A stretch of 7,505 nt of DNA from Desulfobacterales bacterium (GTDB lineage Bacteria; Desulfobacterota; Desulfobacteria; Desulfobacterales; C00003060), in assembly GCA_030616425.1 (NCBI GenBank), contig JAUWXJ010000118.1, positions 1-7,505 on the forward strand. The letters run 5' to 3'. Both the position numbers and the translations under genes were made by a program. Positions 5,861 to 7,505 of the stretch are shown one piece after another (position 1 is the stretch's first letter; every line of letters begins with the position of its first letter). The notes under the pieces are model-generated. The model ran no database searches. It was not told where the DNA came from and was given only the letters and a program-made list of their open reading frames with translations.

Positions 5861-5944
5861 TCAGATACACGATCCCTGATACCGGATGCCTGATACCTGA
5901 TCCATGACAACCTCGGTCTATCCGGCATCCGGCATCTGGCATCG
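5861..5944. repeat. Heptamer array filling the truB-rbfA gap
   Basis: Nearly the whole 94-bp gap is a degenerate array with a constant 7-bp phase. Plus-strand units next to truB are TCAGATA, CACGATC, CCTGATA, CCGGATG, CCTGATA, CCTGATC (5861-5902). After about 20 degenerate bases come CGGCATC, CGGCATC, TGGCATC (5923-5943). CCGGATGCC (5882-5890) and GGCATCCGG (5924-5932) form a perfect 9-bp inverted repeat, so a long-loop stem is possible. The array begins directly before the truB ATG. No gene is visible here. Confidence 0.8.
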
Positions 5945-5954
5945 GGTTTGCAGT

Positions 5955-6308
5955 TCACGACACTTCATTACGTATTTCCCTCAAGACTTTGTTCAGCTTG
6001 GTTGCCCTATCGAAAGATTCGTCATAGAGAAACTCGAGTTGTGGCATATTTCTGAGTTCGAGGCGGCGGCTCAGTTTCCGCCTTAGATACCCCGAAGCGC
6101 TCTTGAACCCGGCCAGGGCACTTAGCTTGCGTTCTTCTCCTTCGGCAACGCTGAAATAGATCCGAGCGGAACGGAGATCGTCAGTTATGCTCACACGCAG
6201 GATGGTGACAGAATCTAAACGGGGATCCCTGATCTCTTTCAGCAGGAGATCAGATAATTCCCTTTGAACCTCGCCTCCAACTCTGTCTGCGCGCTTGAAG
6301 CGGATCAC
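5955..6308 (-). CDS. rbfA: 30S ribosome-binding factor A
   Basis: A small KH-fold factor that binds immature 30S subunits, helps 16S 5'-end maturation, and is needed for cold adaptation in many bacteria. The 117-residue length is typical. The family pattern is clear: RADRVGGEVQRELSDLL near the N-terminus, KEIRDPRLDSVTILRVSIT with the DPR motif, DLRSARIYFSV, then GYLRRKLSRRLELRNMPQLE and FLYDESFDRATKLN near the C-terminus. The start is GTG at 6308, overlapping the DUF503 stop by 4 nt (GTGA), with GGAG about 11 nt upstream, so translational coupling is likely. Its position behind infB and before truB is the usual one. In many related genomes a DHH-family phosphoesterase gene (NrnA type) follows rbfA; here only repeats occupy that place. 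Confidence 0.97.
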   Translation of the reverse strand: MIRFKRADRVGGEVQRELSDLLLKEIRDPRLDSVTILRVSITDDLRSARIYFSVAEGEERKLSALAGFKSASGYLRRKLSRRLELRNMPQLEFLYDESFDRATKLNKVLREIRNEVS

Positions 6309-6592
6309 AGGCTGATGATCTCCATTTTCGAATCTATGATTTCAGCCACTTGCATAGCCTCAACAAAACTTAGGGCCTTGTCCAACTTTGAATTGATCCG
6401 TCGGCGATCATTACCTACAAAAGCCACGCCTATTTCGGCACGCTTGTGACTGTCATTGGCGCCAACCTCTGCCACTGAGGCATTGAAGGTATTTTGGAGA
6501 CGAGCAATTACACCCTTTACAACCTTGCGTTTGCCTTTTAACGAGGTATTTCCGGGGATCCTCAAAACGATTGTGGCAATTCCGATAACCAT
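6305..6592 (-). CDS. DUF503 (YlxP-like) family protein
   Basis: A 95-residue protein of the DUF503 family. The recognisable pattern is MVIGIATIVLRIPGNTSLKG at the start, then KRKVVKGVIARLQNTFNASV, AEVGANDSHKRAEIGVAFV with a following GND, and a C-terminal VEAMQVAEIIDSKMEII strand. Members are small alpha/beta proteins, almost always encoded between infB and rbfA; the Bacillus member is called YlxP. A role in ribosome or RNA metabolism is suggested by this constant context but is not established. Its ATG shares one base with the infB stop (TAATG), and its own stop overlaps the rbfA GTG by 4 nt, so the three genes look tightly coupled. No signal peptide or membrane segment is visible. Family assignment is secure; the molecular function is unknown. 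Confidence 0.93.
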   Translation of the reverse strand: MVIGIATIVLRIPGNTSLKGKRKVVKGVIARLQNTFNASVAEVGANDSHKRAEIGVAFVGNDRRRINSKLDKALSFVEAMQVAEIIDSKMEIISL

Positions 6593-7505
6593 TATTCAAC
6601 CACTGGTTTGATTTCTTCTATTTCATAACCTTCAATTACGTCATCGACTTTTACATCGTTATAGTTTTCTATGCCAATACCGCATTCATACCCACTTTGT
6701 ACTTCTTTGGCGTCATCTTTGAAGCGACGCAAGGACGCTATCTTTCCATTGTAGACTACAACCCCTTCACGGAGGAGCCGGACGAGCTGGCCACGTTCGA
6801 CTTTTCCTTCGGTCACATAGCAACCCGCAATGGTTCCAACCCTCGGGATAATAAATATCTCCCTGACTTCTGCGCGTCCCACAAGATGCTCTTCGTACGT
6901 TGGTTCCATCAGACCTGCCATGGCCCCTTTAATATCATTAACAACATTGTAGATGACGTCGTAGAATCGAATATCTACGCTTTGTTCGCTTGCCAAGTCA
7001 CGCACCTTGGGATTGGGTCGGACATTGAAACCGATGACGATAGCATTGGAGACCGCGGCCAGCATGACATCTGACTCAGTCATAGCGCCGGTGGCAGAGT
7101 GCACAAGGTTGATCTTTACCTCTGCTGACGTGATCTTGTGTGTGGCCTCTGTTAACGCCTCGACAGACCCCTGCACGTCGGCCCGGATGATCAGGTTCAG
7201 GTCCTTGACAGAGACACCTTCCATTAGTTCATGGTATTTTTCCAGGGTTAGCCTGCTGCTTTTTGCTAGCTGACGTACCCGCTGCTTCTGGGCTCGATGG
7301 AAACTTACCTGCTTTGCCACCTTCTCGTCAGCCAGGACCATAAAGTCGTCACCTGCCATCGGAACCCCGGACAGGCCCTGAATCTCGACTGGCATGGATG
7401 GCCTGGCACTGTCAAGGCGCTCGCCTCGGTCGTCAATCATAGCTCGAACTTTTCCATGGTGGTGTCCGCATATGATCAAATCGCCTGCACGAAGGGTTCC
7501 CTCTT
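6592..7505 (-). CDS. infB: Translation initiation factor IF-2, C-terminal part, cut by window edge
   Basis: IF2 is the GTPase that brings initiator fMet-tRNA to the 30S subunit and promotes subunit joining. Only the last 303 codons are visible; the reading frame is open to the window edge and begins mid-domain with EGTLRAGDLIICG. The visible part runs through domain II (about 1-75, with KVRAMIDDRGERL), a linker helix (about 76-98), domain III (about 101-195, with IIRADVQGSVEAL and VIGFNVRPNPKVRDLA) and domain IV, the fMet-tRNA binding barrel (about 205-295, with GRAEVREIF, RVGTIAGCYVTEGKVERG, LRRFKDDAKEVQSGYECGIG and IENYND). The GTPase domain and N-terminal region lie outside. The stop TAA overlaps the ATG of the DUF503 gene. 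All visible conserved segments are normal. Confidence 0.97.
   Translation of the reverse strand, partial: EGTLRAGDLIICGHHHGKVRAMIDDRGERLDSARPSMPVEIQGLSGVPMAGDDFMVLADEKVAKQVSFHRAQKQRVRQLAKSSRLTLEKYHELMEGVSVKDLNLIIRADVQGSVEALTEATHKITSAEVKINLVHSATGAMTESDVMLAAVSNAIVIGFNVRPNPKVRDLASEQSVDIRFYDVIYNVVNDIKGAMAGLMEPTYEEHLVGRAEVREIFIIPRVGTIAGCYVTEGKVERGQLVRLLREGVVVYNGKIASLRRFKDDAKEVQSGYECGIGIENYNDVKVDDVIEGYEIEEIKPVVE

Noticed and set aside
5709..5942. 77-codon open frame across the truB start and the repeat gap
   Set aside because: It lies mostly inside truB in another frame, and the rest is translated heptamer repeat, so it is a shadow.

Overview
The window is an ordinary, densely packed block of translation and RNA-metabolism genes, all on the minus strand. 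In transcription order (high to low coordinates) it holds: infB (3' part only), a DUF503/YlxP-type small protein gene, rbfA, truB, rpsO, pnp, an M16-family zinc peptidase, dut, and the first 114 codons of a WalJ/YycJ-like metallo-beta-lactamase-fold hydrolase. The order infB-DUF503-rbfA-truB-rpsO-pnp-M16-dut is one I associate from general knowledge with Deltaproteobacteria (Desulfobacterota). The protein sequences fit that group, but the assignment is inference; no rRNA or other taxonomic marker is present.

Layout. From 7505 to 5955, infB, DUF503 and rbfA are joined by stop/start overlaps (1 nt and 4 nt) and look translationally coupled. From 5954 to 4695, truB sits between two gaps, of 94 and 266 bp, that are full of repeats. 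From 4694 to 2256, rpsO (GTG start, strong Shine-Dalgarno) and pnp (strong Shine-Dalgarno) follow. From 2251 to 499, the peptidase starts 4 nt after pnp, and dut follows after 28 nt. From 498 to 1, a 154-bp repeat-bearing gap leads into the truncated hydrolase gene.

Function. IF2, RbfA, S15 and TruB act in initiation, 30S maturation and tRNA modification. PNPase degrades RNA and in many bacteria shares an mRNA with rpsO. The peptidase, dUTPase and WalJ-like hydrolase are housekeeping neighbours. Every complete gene has family-typical length and intact signature residues; I see no broken gene.

The unusual content is non-coding. (1) A roughly 200-bp imperfect palindrome (4722-4920), with 15-bp near-perfect inverted ends, lies 13 nt upstream of the rpsO Shine-Dalgarno and is flanked flush by 7-bp direct copies of a heptamer. 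(2) Four separate intergenic gaps carry short arrays with a strict 7-bp period but a different heptamer in each, and several abut or enter start or stop codons. (3) dut and the WalJ-like gene share a start-codon leader and both lack a Shine-Dalgarno. I found no defence system, CRISPR array, tRNA or transposase gene. The palindrome and the heptamer arrays are the best candidates for something undescribed.
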